A program made the translations under genes and the position numbers. Below the pieces are notes generated by a model, which was not told where the DNA came from, ran no database searches, and saw only the letters and a list, made by a program, of their open reading frames with translations. This document shows positions 10,417 through 19,335 of a stretch of 64,000 nt of DNA, in pieces (within the stretch, counting starts at the first letter, position 1; the number at the start of each line of letters is the position of its first letter). Source of the stretch: Nitrosomonas sp. PY1 (GTDB lineage Bacteria > Pseudomonadota > Gammaproteobacteria > Burkholderiales > Nitrosomonadaceae). Location: the NCBI RefSeq assembly GCF_022836435.1, contig NZ_BQXC01000001.1:1500121-1564120 (forward strand). Direction: 5' to 3'.

Positions 10417-11175
10417 CTATTTTTTAATAGGCTCACTGAAGCCGTTGTCGTCTTCGTCTTCCTCTTGATCTTTGTCACTATCATCCTCATCATCGCTGTC
10501 GTCGTCAGACGATTCGGCGTCACCAGTACTCGAATCGGATGATTCTTCAGATTCGGACTCTTCTTCCTCATCGTCCTCTTCTTCCTCTCCCTCACTACCT
10601 TCTTCCTCTTTCGCCAACACCATCTTGCCCGCAGCTAAACTCGCATTCAAGTCCGTCTTCGCTACCTCTTCATGCACCAAATTCTGATGACAATCTATAC
10701 ACGTCGCACCTTCCGTCTTCAACTTCTTATGCGCTTCCTGTGCGTCCGCTCCAGGTGGATTCGGGTCCCTATGACAATCTCGGCAAGTCACACTGTCCCA
10801 TTTCTTCAGATTCATCCGCGCATCGTGCGCCATGATCAACCGACGTTCGTTAAATTTCTCTAGCGTCGAGTAATCGTTAACCAACTCCAAGTATAACTCT
10901 CTCGCACCATCTACCGCATGCGTATAGAGCGCTAAGTGGAAATTCTTGAATCCTTGCGGTATGTGACAATCCTTACATCCAGGATTTACCCCCAATGCAC
11001 CATAATGCGTCGAGTCCTTCAACTCCTTCTGCGTGTACGTCATCGAATGACAGCTGGTACAAAACTCTTCCGTCGATAACGCCGCTTCCCCTCCAAATAC
11101 TACCGCAACCAGTACTATCCCCAACAGTCCTCCTGTCAGGAGCGTACCTATCGCACCTTTCTGTAATCCTGTCAT
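10417..11175 (-). CDS. cycB: Tetraheme cytochrome cM552 (NapC/NirT family quinone reductase) with an acidic tail
   Basis: A 252-residue protein. One N-terminal helix (about 8-28) anchors it in the cytoplasmic membrane. Four heme-binding motifs follow: CTSCH (39-43), CKDCH (67-71), CRDCH (131-135) and CIDCH (159-163), the NapC/NirT pattern. In ammonia oxidisers cM552 is proposed to take electrons from c554 and reduce ubiquinone. Residues from about 189 to 245 form an exceptionally acidic tail made almost only of Glu, Asp and Ser, beyond the NapC core. The ATG overlaps the cycA stop (TAATG), so the pair is translationally coupled. The tail would be periplasmic and could dock a basic partner such as c554 (inference). 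Confidence 0.95.
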   Translation of the reverse strand: MTGLQKGAIGTLLTGGLLGIVLVAVVFGGEAALSTEEFCTSCHSMTYTQKELKDSTHYGALGVNPGCKDCHIPQGFKNFHLALYTHAVDGARELYLELVNDYSTLEKFNERRLIMAHDARMNLKKWDSVTCRDCHRDPNPPGADAQEAHKKLKTEGATCIDCHQNLVHEEVAKTDLNASLAAGKMVLAKEEEGSEGEEEEDDEEEESESEESSDSSTGDAESSDDDSDDEDDSDKDQEEDEDDNGFSEPIKK

Positions 11176-11897
11176 TACTCTTTCCCTTTCTTATCTTTTT
11201 TGTCCGCAACCTTTTCCTTAGCATTCGCTTGGAATTCATCGTGGAACTTGAATTTAGGCTCTCCTACAAAAGTCCCGTCCAATTTGTAGTGCTCGTGCAT
11301 CGCCTTCACGTCTTTCACCATCTTGTCAAAATCAAATGTGTATTTCTTGTCAACTTCCGGTGTAAACGGTGTATACGGCGCTTTCGCTCCTTTCCACGGT
11401 GAACCTTCATAGTTCAGATGGCATGCACTACATGCTTCTTCAAACTGAAAGTCTTGTCCTTTATCAGCCAATACCTTACGTTGCATGGTGGTACCCTTGC
11501 TTTCAAAGGCTTGCCCACCTTTACGGTGATCTCCACGATAGGACTTGCCCGGTCCATGGCAGGATTCACAGCCAACCGCAGCAAGTGGCTTCTTCGCAGC
11601 TTCAATGGTGTATCCACCTTTCTTGCCAAACCCATCTACGTGGCAACCTACACAGTCTTTATCTTGTGTATAGTCTTTCTCCGGATCAAGCTTGGCTTTC
11701 ACTTTGGCTTCCTTGCGCGCGCCCGGCTTCAGCGATTCCATCGCCTTAGCATGCGCCGTATCTTTCCATGACTTGGCTTGCGATTTGTGGCATGAACTAC
11801 ATTTGGTACGACCTTCAAATGTGTCGGCTAGTACTGTGCCAGTAAAAAATGCGCTCAACGCTAGTACAACAAAACCATATATCACTGTGTGCTTCAT
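11175..11897 (-). CDS. cycA: Tetraheme cytochrome c554
   Basis: A 240-residue secreted cytochrome with a signal peptide (MKHTVIYGFVVLALSAFF..., cleavage probably after VLA at 24) and four heme motifs: CSSCH (33-37), CVGCH (82-86), CESCH (110-114) and CSACH (156-160). It is the physiological acceptor of electrons from hydroxylamine oxidoreductase. The protein is Lys-rich, including a KDKKGKE-type C-terminus, in contrast to the very acidic tail of its partner CycB. A strong ribosome-binding site (AAGGAGG) precedes the ATG, and a good promoter lies upstream, so it can be made in excess over HaoA/HaoB. Confidence 0.97.
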   Translation of the reverse strand: MKHTVIYGFVVLALSAFFTGTVLADTFEGRTKCSSCHKSQAKSWKDTAHAKAMESLKPGARKEAKVKAKLDPEKDYTQDKDCVGCHVDGFGKKGGYTIEAAKKPLAAVGCESCHGPGKSYRGDHRKGGQAFESKGTTMQRKVLADKGQDFQFEEACSACHLNYEGSPWKGAKAPYTPFTPEVDKKYTFDFDKMVKDVKAMHEHYKLDGTFVGEPKFKFHDEFQANAKEKVADKKDKKGKE

Positions 11898-11954
11898 CTT
11901 TCCTCCTTGTTGTGCCTGTCTTATTCTATTTTTCTATTTGCCACTACGCCGTGT

Positions 11955-11982
11955 ATTGTACGCTATCGTCAGATTGTGTAAA
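11955..11982 (-). promoter_or_regulatory. Candidate sigma-70 promoter for cycA-cycB
   Basis: On the minus strand TTTACA (11977-11982) and TACAAT (11955-11960) are separated by 16 bases, close to the consensus. They lie in the 119-bp gap between haoB and cycA, about 60 bp before the cycA start. This would allow cycAB to be transcribed separately from haoAB. Confidence 0.6.
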
Positions 11983-12016
11983 TATTTTGTCGCGACCTCA
12001 ATTGCCTTTTAGCGCT

Positions 12017-13054
12017 TTACGGTATCTTGTAAACCCAATAACCACCTTGCTGGTAGGCCACTGGCGCAATGTCTTGCTCAGTCGGCGCCGTTTTGTCCAC
12101 AAACGGCAATAGCCTCGCTATCAGTGTCTCACTACTCATTTCATCACTTAAAAAGAATACGCGAATTTCATCGTCCGCTAACGATTGGAGTGTATAGGTG
12201 TGGAAATCGTTTTCTTTCAGTTGCACTTTCATGTGATTGATCATGCCGTGCATGTTGCCAGTCAATGGGAAGTTCTTATAGGCAACGCCAATTTTATCCG
12301 GGTACATGAGACCCAGCTTGTATAAGTCGGTGACATGAATAACCAGATACGCTTCTCGGTCACGGCCAATCAGTTCGCGTAGTTTCTGAATGCCCTGTTG
12401 CGCAGGAAGCGCTAAAGCAGCACTAAACCGCTTGAAATTTTCTTGTTCCTGCGAATCTGTCGTATTACCCCAAAATGCCGCTTCGTAGGCTTGTATGGCC
12501 TTACTTTGCTCAAGCCACGGTAACGGCAGTATCAGCGGTTCGTTTAAATGGTCGGTAAACAGCGTGTCTCGGCCCGTTAGAAGTTTGATTTGCCGCGCTG
12601 TGTCCCACCAGGATAGTATCAGTGATTCCGGCGCCGCATGTTTGCCAATGACTGTCACTAGCTCCATCAGCTCACTGGGCTTCTTTTCTAAATTATAGAG
12701 TACCTCTGCGGTGTTGTTTTTCCAGTCCAGTAATACCGGTGCATCGCTACCCTTTCGAGCAACTATCATTTCCGCAATCGGCTTTTCTACATCGATTGTC
12801 TTAACTTGATATCGCTCTAGCTTTAGTTCCGGCCAGTTACTCAGGTCTATTTTCGATATCCGCTTCTTGTCGCCTTGGTCTAAGGGTATCTGTTCATAAC
12901 TGTAAAAAACTGGCAGCGGTTTAAACCACAGATAAAAAAACCACCCCAGCAAAAGCAAACCTCCCGTCACTAGAATAATCCCCAGTGACGGGAGAAATTT
13001 GTCTCCCGACCGCACTGCTTTTCCCGTGCGGTCAGTCGCGTTCACGTCTATCAA
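12017..13054 (-). CDS. haoB: HaoB, hydroxylamine-oxidation cluster protein
   Basis: A 345-residue protein with one N-terminal membrane helix (about 24-46, [20 protein letters not shown]) followed by a large soluble, presumably periplasmic, domain with no heme motif. It is assigned to HaoB (orf2) because it lies between haoA and cycA, the fixed order in Nitrosomonas-type ammonia oxidisers, and has the expected size and topology. Its biochemical role is not established. The most upstream start is a TTG overlapping the haoA stop (TTGA); a GTG at 13045 is an alternative. The overlap implies translational coupling with haoA. Confidence 0.93.
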   Translation of the reverse strand: MIDVNATDRTGKAVRSGDKFLPSLGIILVTGGLLLLGWFFYLWFKPLPVFYSYEQIPLDQGDKKRISKIDLSNWPELKLERYQVKTIDVEKPIAEMIVARKGSDAPVLLDWKNNTAEVLYNLEKKPSELMELVTVIGKHAAPESLILSWWDTARQIKLLTGRDTLFTDHLNEPLILPLPWLEQSKAIQAYEAAFWGNTTDSQEQENFKRFSAALALPAQQGIQKLRELIGRDREAYLVIHVTDLYKLGLMYPDKIGVAYKNFPLTGNMHGMINHMKVQLKENDFHTYTLQSLADDEIRVFFLSDEMSSETLIARLLPFVDKTAPTEQDIAPVAYQQGGYWVYKIP

Positions 13055-14766
13055 ACTTGTTCGCTTTGTTTACGTTTACGCCAGCCTACTAAGGCCAATG
13101 TGCCCGCTAGCAACATACCGCCTCCCAAACCACCCAGAGAAATCTTCTCGGTCGTGCCGTCTAGGTCTAACAGGCTTCGTTTGCTTGATGATTCAAGATT
13201 TTTAACACGTTCTTGCAAGGCAATCATCTCGCGGATACGTGTGTTTGCATCTTGAATTTCAACATACGCACGATTCATCGGTCCCCAGCCTTCTGTGTAA
13301 GTCCATCCACCCGGATTCACGTGGGCTAGGCCTACGTGCATCTTAGCCAGATCATTTTCATGCATTTCCAATACCTTCAGTTCCAATGCCGCAGGACTGT
13401 TGCCTTTCGACCAGAATAATTGGGCAAAGTATGCATAGCCTTCTTTTTCTGGTGGCGGAGGTGCCGGACGGTTGGTCTTCTGACCCGTCAACAAGCCTTC
13501 TTCGTATAGCTTGTGCACAACATCATTGGCTTCTTGGTATTTGGCCAAGCCTTCCAAAGTGCCTTTGTCCATCAACTCAAGGTAAGAACGCGCAAAACGT
13601 TCTGAGTGACATTGCGTACAGGTAACAACCCATGAGTCTAAACGAGTCTCTGCCCATTCGCTTTTGATGTTCTCAGCTACACCCGGCACAAATGGATAGT
13701 TCGCCCAGCGAATCTTCCTAACCATATTGTGCGTGAACTCACCTTCATATTCCATGTGGCAGTAAGCACAGGTCGGCGCATTTTGCTTGCCTACCGCAAA
13801 TGCATCTTTCAGTTGAACTTCCCAGTTCCACTTGTCTCCCAGCATCGCTACCATCTTGCCGTGCTTAGACATCGAGTACGCTTCCCAGTTGTTATGGTCT
13901 ACACCACTATGACAGGTCGCGCAAGCTTCCGGTTTGCGTGATTCAGCCGCTGAAAACTCATGGCGTGTATGGCAAGAATCACATTTGTTTTGATTGGTAT
14001 GACACATAGAGCAGCCTTCCGCTACTTCACGTTGCGGCATCGCAGCCCATACCGTCGTCTCTACGTTCGCTTTATAGTCCAGCGCATGCGATGGACGTCC
14101 ATCCGGCCATTGACCGTGCGGCCATATCATCGTGTCTCTTTCCGATTCACGCTCAGCAAATTCTTGTAAGTGACAAACACCACACACGTCTGCCGTCGGC
14201 ATACGTATGTCTTTGGTATGGTCCGCTTTTTTCTTCGTACCAATGTCCACGTGACAGTCTATACAACCAACTTCCTTCAGCTGCTCGTCTTGTCCCAGTC
14301 GCCCCATCGAACGCAAGTTCTTCTCAACATCTTCTAACTTGCCTTTCTTGTAATAGGTCGGGTCTTCCGGTTTCAAATTCCGAATCTTGTCTAAGTTCGA
14401 ATGACTGCTGCGCTTCCATGCCTGCACCCATACCGGCGATTCGTCCGCATGACATTCCACACATTCCTTGCGGCTCGCTACTTCTTTGTTCGTCGTCGGT
14501 GATTTGTAAAATGTCGCCGGATCTAAATAAATCCCATACGGTATCGGCTCCCAATATTGCGCTAGCGTACCCCTGCCAGCACCTTGCTCCGGATCCTTGT
14601 AACGCTTCACTAACGCCTCATGCAACTCCTTCGGCGTTACCTTCGCACGGTCTATCTTCAATGCCTCAAATAACTCGTTCGGTACACTCGGCATGCTGTT
14701 CGCTTGCACTAACCCAACAAACATACAGCCTAACATTACCACCTGTGCCCTCAGCCATAACTTCAT
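13051..14766 (-). CDS. haoA: Hydroxylamine oxidoreductase (octaheme)
   Basis: The central enzyme of ammonia oxidation, which oxidises hydroxylamine in the periplasm. From the ATG at 14766 it is 571 residues: a signal peptide (about 1-22), eight CxxCH motifs at 102, 168, 195, 252, 262, 282, 333 and 383, and a C-terminal part with [12 protein letters not shown] around 484-495. Tyr490 falls where the Tyr that cross-links to the P460 heme is expected. A membrane helix (about 543-562) followed by WRKRK ends the protein, suggesting anchoring or a cleaved tail. An ATG two codons upstream (14772) also has a ribosome-binding site. It lies 28 bp behind rpsT and overlaps haoB. Confidence 0.99.
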   Translation of the reverse strand: MKLWLRAQVVMLGCMFVGLVQANSMPSVPNELFEALKIDRAKVTPKELHEALVKRYKDPEQGAGRGTLAQYWEPIPYGIYLDPATFYKSPTTNKEVASRKECVECHADESPVWVQAWKRSSHSNLDKIRNLKPEDPTYYKKGKLEDVEKNLRSMGRLGQDEQLKEVGCIDCHVDIGTKKKADHTKDIRMPTADVCGVCHLQEFAERESERDTMIWPHGQWPDGRPSHALDYKANVETTVWAAMPQREVAEGCSMCHTNQNKCDSCHTRHEFSAAESRKPEACATCHSGVDHNNWEAYSMSKHGKMVAMLGDKWNWEVQLKDAFAVGKQNAPTCAYCHMEYEGEFTHNMVRKIRWANYPFVPGVAENIKSEWAETRLDSWVVTCTQCHSERFARSYLELMDKGTLEGLAKYQEANDVVHKLYEEGLLTGQKTNRPAPPPPEKEGYAYFAQLFWSKGNSPAALELKVLEMHENDLAKMHVGLAHVNPGGWTYTEGWGPMNRAYVEIQDANTRIREMIALQERVKNLESSSKRSLLDLDGTTEKISLGGLGGGMLLAGTLALVGWRKRKQSEQV

Positions 14767-14794
14767 AGCCATCTCCCATCTCCCCCTTTTTAAT

Positions 14795-15058
14795 TTAAGC
14801 CATTGACTTAATTGCAATCGATAATCGACTCTTGTAGCGTGCGGCTTTATTCTTATGAATAATTCCCTTGCTTGCAATAGAATCGACTATACCAATAGAA
14901 GTATTAAATGCAACTTGTGCTGTTGCCTTGTCTCCAGATTGGATCGTCTTTCTAATAGATTTAATAGCAGTACGCAATTTTGATCTTAAACTTACATTAT
15001 GAATTCTTTTTTTGATTGCTTGCCTAGCACGCTTCCTAGCTTGAGCACTATTAGCCAT
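14795..15058 (-). CDS. rpsT: 30S ribosomal protein S20
   Basis: An 87-residue basic protein starting [13 protein letters not shown], the standard S20 N-terminus; the codons upstream (MRF) are not used by the family. It binds 16S rRNA. Only 28 bp separate its stop from the haoA start, with no terminator between them, so the two genes are likely to share at least one transcript. Confidence 0.97.
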   Translation of the reverse strand: MANSAQARKRARQAIKKRIHNVSLRSKLRTAIKSIRKTIQSGDKATAQVAFNTSIGIVDSIASKGIIHKNKAARYKSRLSIAIKSMA

Positions 15059-15089
15059 AAACCTCAATTCCTATAATAAAATGGTCACG

Positions 15090-15118
15090 ATCATACTTTT
15101 TTTTTGGTGGTATTGCAA
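15090..15118 (-). promoter_or_regulatory. Candidate sigma-70 promoter for rpsT (and possibly haoA)
   Basis: On the minus strand TTGCAA (15113-15118) and TATGAT (15090-15095) are spaced by exactly 17 bases, with an A-tract in the spacer. The expected transcript start lies about 25-30 bp before the rpsT ATG. With no terminator and a 28-bp gap after rpsT, transcription could continue into haoA. Confidence 0.6.
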
Positions 15119-15312
15119 CTTAGCCAAAGTATTAACTACTCCTTTTTAATAAATTCTGTAGCTGACTTTAGAAATTAAACAATAGACCAAAGAGTTATGT
15201 GAGTCAGTTTAAATACCCTTCCGCTCTTTATTCTTAATTTTTTAGATACTAATCCCCTACCATTTTCGACTAAGTGCTTCCTTTCTCAATCTATGCATAT
15301 ATTTTATATACC

Positions 15313-16917
15313 TCAATAACTCGGATCGTACATCAGCGACTTCACATAACTATCCAGATCTTCGGGTAATTGAGTTTTAGCGAGACCTTCCTGTATGGCA
15401 ACTCTGCAAATGGCCACCGCAATTGTATGTGATACTGCACGTACTCGCGTGATTGCAGGATAGATTGCGCCCGCGCTTAATTCTTGATCAGTAACAGACT
15501 GCGCAAGAATCTCAGCCGCCACCAAAAACATTTTTTGTACCACAAATCGCGCTGAACTAGCGTAAATACCAAGCCCCACGCCAGGATAAACATATGCATT
15601 ATTTCCTTGCGCGGGCCGAAACCACTTATCAGCGTAACGCACCGGCTCAAATGGACTACCGCTAGCAAAAATTACTTTCCCTTCACTCCATTGATAAGCT
15701 TGTTCAGCAGTACATTCAGTGTTAGATGTTGGGTTGGATAAGGCGATAATAACCGGATGTTGATTAGCATGGGTCATTTTCCGAATAATAGCTTCAGTAA
15801 ATGTTCCGGCAACACCTGTGGCACCGATTAGTACGTCTGGTTTAATGTGATCAACCGCATCTTCGAAATTGTACTCAGGATACTCCCGAGTAAATTTCAC
15901 GATACGTGGTTTAACATTCGTACTCTTAGTTGTTAACAATCCTTCTCGATCAACAATCCAAATACGCTGGAGTGCTTGCGATTCGCTTAAGCCTGCCGTA
16001 CAAAATGCAGCCACCAATAGCTCCGCTACTCCGCATGCAGCAGAACCAGCACCCAAAAACATGACATTTAAATCGGTAAATTTCTTACCGGTAATACGGG
16101 ATGAAGCGTAGATGCCAGCCAGGGTAACCGCAGCCGTTCCTTGTATGTCATCATTAAAACAACACACTTTGGATCCATAGCCATCTAGAAATTCAAAGGC
16201 ATGCGGTGTTACAAAATCTTCAAAATGAATTAGTGCACCAGGAAATCTTATTTGCACTCCTTGAATGAACTCATCAATTAATGAACGATAAGCATCCCCA
16301 TGGATTCTTGAATGTGGATACCCCAAATAGAGTGGATCTTCTCGTAACGCCTTGTTATTGGTACCCACATCCAACATTACTGGCAGACAATGCGCTGGAT
16401 TCAACCCCGCACAAGCCACATAAAGTGCAGTTTTTCCTATCGATATACCCATACCATTCGCACCAAGGTCTCCCAATCCAAGAATTCGCTCACCATCTGT
16501 TACAACCACAATGCGCACATCCTTTTCAGGCCAATTCTTTAGAATCTCCGCAATATTACCGCGATCCTCAGGGGTAATATAAAATCCCTGGGGTTTTCTA
16601 AAAATATGTGCAAACCGCTTACATGCCTCACCGACCGTAGGAGTGTAGATCAATGGCATAATTTCTTGGATATGATCAATCAGCGTACGGTAAAATAGTC
16701 GTTGATTGCGTTCCAACAATGAGTTTAAGAAAATATATTTCTCGATATCACTGCTTTTGCTGCGCATGCTTTCTAGAACGCGTTCTTTTTGCTTATCCAT
16801 ACTTGCCACGTCATAAGGTAGCAGTCCACGTAAGCCATATTGCTCACGTTCAGCACGTGTAAATGCAGTGGACTTAGTGTGCACTGGATCAGTTAACAAC
16901 GCTTTGCCAATTAGCAT
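15313..16917 (-). CDS. maeA: Malic enzyme (malate to pyruvate), NAD-type
   Basis: A 534-residue oxidative-decarboxylating malate dehydrogenase of the long NAD-type family. Visible motifs are LIYTPTVGEACKRF (substrate region), VTDGERILGLGDLGANGMGI, the catalytic-Lys/metal region MLDVGTNNKALRED, FNDDIQGTAAVTLAG (metal-binding Asp) and the dinucleotide-binding FLGAGSAACGVAELL. NAD rather than NADP preference is inferred from family and length only. It stands alone, with 190-250 bp gaps on each side. It would connect C4 acids with pyruvate in an autotroph that also carries ppsA and pyruvate dehydrogenase. Confidence 0.93.
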   Translation of the reverse strand: MLIGKALLTDPVHTKSTAFTRAEREQYGLRGLLPYDVASMDKQKERVLESMRSKSSDIEKYIFLNSLLERNQRLFYRTLIDHIQEIMPLIYTPTVGEACKRFAHIFRKPQGFYITPEDRGNIAEILKNWPEKDVRIVVVTDGERILGLGDLGANGMGISIGKTALYVACAGLNPAHCLPVMLDVGTNNKALREDPLYLGYPHSRIHGDAYRSLIDEFIQGVQIRFPGALIHFEDFVTPHAFEFLDGYGSKVCCFNDDIQGTAAVTLAGIYASSRITGKKFTDLNVMFLGAGSAACGVAELLVAAFCTAGLSESQALQRIWIVDREGLLTTKSTNVKPRIVKFTREYPEYNFEDAVDHIKPDVLIGATGVAGTFTEAIIRKMTHANQHPVIIALSNPTSNTECTAEQAYQWSEGKVIFASGSPFEPVRYADKWFRPAQGNNAYVYPGVGLGIYASSARFVVQKMFLVAAEILAQSVTDQELSAGAIYPAITRVRAVSHTIAVAICRVAIQEGLAKTQLPEDLDSYVKSLMYDPSY

Positions 16918-17109
16918 AATTATTACTCGCAGTTCATGAAAATAGTATCAAATGAATGAAGACTTTTTATGAAACCCATTTTGCAATCCGCTATTCGAAT
17001 ACAAAAACGTTACCACAATTATTACTGCTATTTACTTATACTTTTTCTGTTCCATTGAATGAAAAGCATCATTAGCAGAGCAAAATCAGATCATTGCAAG
17101 CAAGGTCAT

Positions 17110-17820
17110 TTAAAATATTTCTTGTAAAAAGTTTTCGATTGATTGATAGGCTCTTTTTGCTGCAACCTCATTGTACATCGTTCCCGAACTTGGATTGTTC
17201 GCTTTTGGATTGGTAAAAGCATGCACCGTTCCACCATAGATATGCATTTGCCAATCCACGCAAGCTTCGGTCATTTCGGTTTGAAAATCTGATACTTGTT
17301 CCGGAGGTGCCATGGGATCATCATGTCCATGCAAGCAAAGCACTTTAGCGGTTATTTTTTCATTACTTGTTTTTCCCGGCGTCAAAATACCGTGTATGCT
17401 GATAATTCCCGCTACATTAGCTCCAGATCTCGCCAGTTCTAATACGCACATACCTCCAAAACAGTACCCCATCGCAGCGATCTTATTGGCATCGACTTGC
17501 GGTAACTTTCTCGCAGTATGTAACGCAGCACCAATTCTGCGTCGAAGTAAAACCCTGTCTTGTGCAAACGGAGCCATTAGCGCACTATTTTTTTCTACAT
17601 CACCATCTACACCGAAAATACCCTTACCATACATATCTAAGGCAAAACCTACATATCCCATATCCGCAATTTTTTCGGCACCTTTACAAGCCAATTCTCT
17701 GCGTCCTACCCAGTCATGCGCCACTAGTACTATCGGCTTCTTCGCATCACTTTCATGGTAAGCCAGATAACCTTCCAGCTTTGTATCACCATCTTGATAA
17801 TCGATTGTTTTAGTAATCAT
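17110..17820 (-). CDS. Dienelactone hydrolase family protein
   Basis: A 236-residue alpha/beta hydrolase. The nucleophile elbow is GYCFGG (Cys nucleophile, about residue 118), the acid lies in HGHDDPMAPP, and the His in GGTVHAFTNP, the Cys-Asp-His triad of dienelactone hydrolases. No signal peptide is visible, so it is cytoplasmic. No aromatic-degradation genes are nearby, so the true substrate is unknown; it may be a general detoxifying esterase. It is a single gene, divergent from the small secreted protein at 18050. Confidence 0.9.
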   Translation of the reverse strand: MITKTIDYQDGDTKLEGYLAYHESDAKKPIVLVAHDWVGRRELACKGAEKIADMGYVGFALDMYGKGIFGVDGDVEKNSALMAPFAQDRVLLRRRIGAALHTARKLPQVDANKIAAMGYCFGGMCVLELARSGANVAGIISIHGILTPGKTSNEKITAKVLCLHGHDDPMAPPEQVSDFQTEMTEACVDWQMHIYGGTVHAFTNPKANNPSSGTMYNEVAAKRAYQSIENFLQEIF

Positions 17821-18049
17821 AGCTTCATCCTTTTTTGGTTTCTATTAATAACATTCATGAAATTCTTGCGGAAAAATTCAATAAATAAAAATCCAATTCG
17901 TTAACAGTCTTGTCTTATCGCTTCGCCACTAACACTAAAATCTTTAGTACGCGGGGTATCAGCAATAAGAATTCTTGACATTCAATACAAGTTAGTTGTG
18001 TTTATGTCGGAAATTGTACATCTTCAACCACTCAGAAGGAGCTTTTGCA

Positions 18050-18637
18050 ATGAAGTCTTCAAAAAAAACAGTGTCTTTAACATTCCTTATCGTTATTCTA
18101 TCATGCATAAATAGCACAGTATTCGGTGATAGCATTGCAATCAAAGATAATCAAATATTTATTGCTGATAAAGGGTTAACCGCTAAAAATCTGCTTACAG
18201 GACAATCCAATCAATGTCTTATCCCTCCATTATTAGATCCCAGCGGCAATGATGTTACCAATTTATTATCAACCGCCACAGATGTTGTTATTAAACGTAA
18301 TCTTGCCGTGGTGACAACACACCCTACTAATGATCAAGGTAACACAACCACGGATACCGTTATTGTCGATGTTTCAAAATGCCTTGATAAAAAAAATATC
18401 CCGGTTAAAGAGTGCATCTCAACAGTTGATATGGAGAAAGGAGTACTGACAATTCCTTGTGTAAAATTCAATGATAATTACCTTACTGTGAATATGGATC
18501 GACGTGGCAATTCCTCTAATTGGGAAGTTACTTTTTTGAAAGATAATACAACAATGACCGGCTACAAACCTGAGGATGACGAATCCGATGATGATTCAGA
18601 TGATAGCGACTCTCAAAACAAAGCAACCAAACGATAA
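18050..18637 (+). CDS. Small secreted protein with acidic C-terminus, unknown function
   Basis: A 195-residue protein with a clear signal peptide (MKSSKKTVSLTFLIVILSC..., cleavage probably after VFG at about 27). The mature part has a repeated V-V-T-T/VIVDV strand pattern and four Cys residues (two possible disulfides), ending in an Asp/Ser-rich stretch before KATKR. The start at 18050 is chosen for GAAGGAG at proper spacing; the longer frame to 17996 lacks one. I do not recognise the family. Confidence 0.8.
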   Translation: MKSSKKTVSLTFLIVILSCINSTVFGDSIAIKDNQIFIADKGLTAKNLLTGQSNQCLIPPLLDPSGNDVTNLLSTATDVVIKRNLAVVTTHPTNDQGNTTTDTVIVDVSKCLDKKNIPVKECISTVDMEKGVLTIPCVKFNDNYLTVNMDRRGNSSNWEVTFLKDNTTMTGYKPEDDESDDDSDDSDSQNKATKR

Positions 18638-18667
18638 TACCATTTAACAACCACATCTTATAACCAA

Positions 18668-18698
18668 GGAGCAGTAATCAAAATAGCGACTCTGCTCC
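18668..18698. other. Inverted repeat after the secreted-protein gene
   Basis: GGAGCAG (18668-18674) and CTGCTCC (18692-18698) can form a 7-bp stem with a 17-base loop. No T-run follows, so terminator function is doubtful; it may be a weak or rho-assisted stop between the two small secreted-protein genes. Confidence 0.4.
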
Positions 18699-18806
18699 GT
18701 CAATTAAATTTCTCCATCTATAATCGACAGAAAATCTGCTGTAACTTCAAGCTCAATTCGATGTACGATGTCAGTACGTTATTTATTAGTTAAGGAGGAA
18801 AGTATT

Positions 18807-19328
18807 ATGACGAATACTTTACAGCGATTTTCATACATAATTTCTAGCTTATTACTGTGTATGGCAGCCAATCCAGGTTTTTCACAAGATATGCCTACAC
18901 AAAAGCTGCTGCCACTAGAGCTTTCCACTCAAGCGGCAATGGCTGCCATTAAAAAATGCCATGATGATGGTTTTAAAGTCAGTGTCGCTATCGTTGATCA
19001 ATCAGGATTACTTAAAGTACAACTAAAAGCAGATGGCGCTGGTCCTCATACTTTAGATAGCAGTCGGCGCAAAGCTTACACTGCAAGTAGTTTGCGAGAT
19101 TCTACCCATAAATATGCAACTTTAATCGCTCAACGACCTGAATTACAAAGTTTGTCACATTTGAACGATCACATTCTATTACTTGGTGGTGGATTTCCAA
19201 TCAAAATAGGTGGCGAAATCGTTGGTGGCATTGGTGTCGGTGGCGCACCTGGTATTGAATTCGATGAAGCTTGTGCCAGAGTGGGATTAAAAGTACTAAA
19301 AGCGGAAGAAGTCTATGAAAAAAAATAA
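18807..19328 (+). CDS. Secreted HbpS/GlcG-family (DUF336) protein
   Basis: A 173-residue protein with a signal peptide (ends about FSQ, residue 27) and one HbpS/GlcG domain. Its signature is visible as KVSVAIVDQSGLLKVQLKADGAGPHTLDSSRRKAYTA-like order in the first half and GGGFPIKIGGEIVGGIGVGGAPG in the second. Family members include heme-binding HbpS and GlcG; ligand and role here are unknown. The ATG at 18807 follows TTAAGGAGGAAAG, an excellent ribosome-binding site. It converges with holB, with only 7 bp between their ends. Confidence 0.87.
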   Translation: MTNTLQRFSYIISSLLLCMAANPGFSQDMPTQKLLPLELSTQAAMAAIKKCHDDGFKVSVAIVDQSGLLKVQLKADGAGPHTLDSSRRKAYTASSLRDSTHKYATLIAQRPELQSLSHLNDHILLLGGGFPIKIGGEIVGGIGVGGAPGIEFDEACARVGLKVLKAEEVYEKK

Positions 19329-19335
19329 TATAGAA

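Noticed and set aside
10472-10835. Plus-strand Ser/Leu/Pro-rich ORFs opposite cycB
   Set aside because: They are the antisense of the acidic-tail codons (GAA/GAT read as TTC/ATC), with no start signals.
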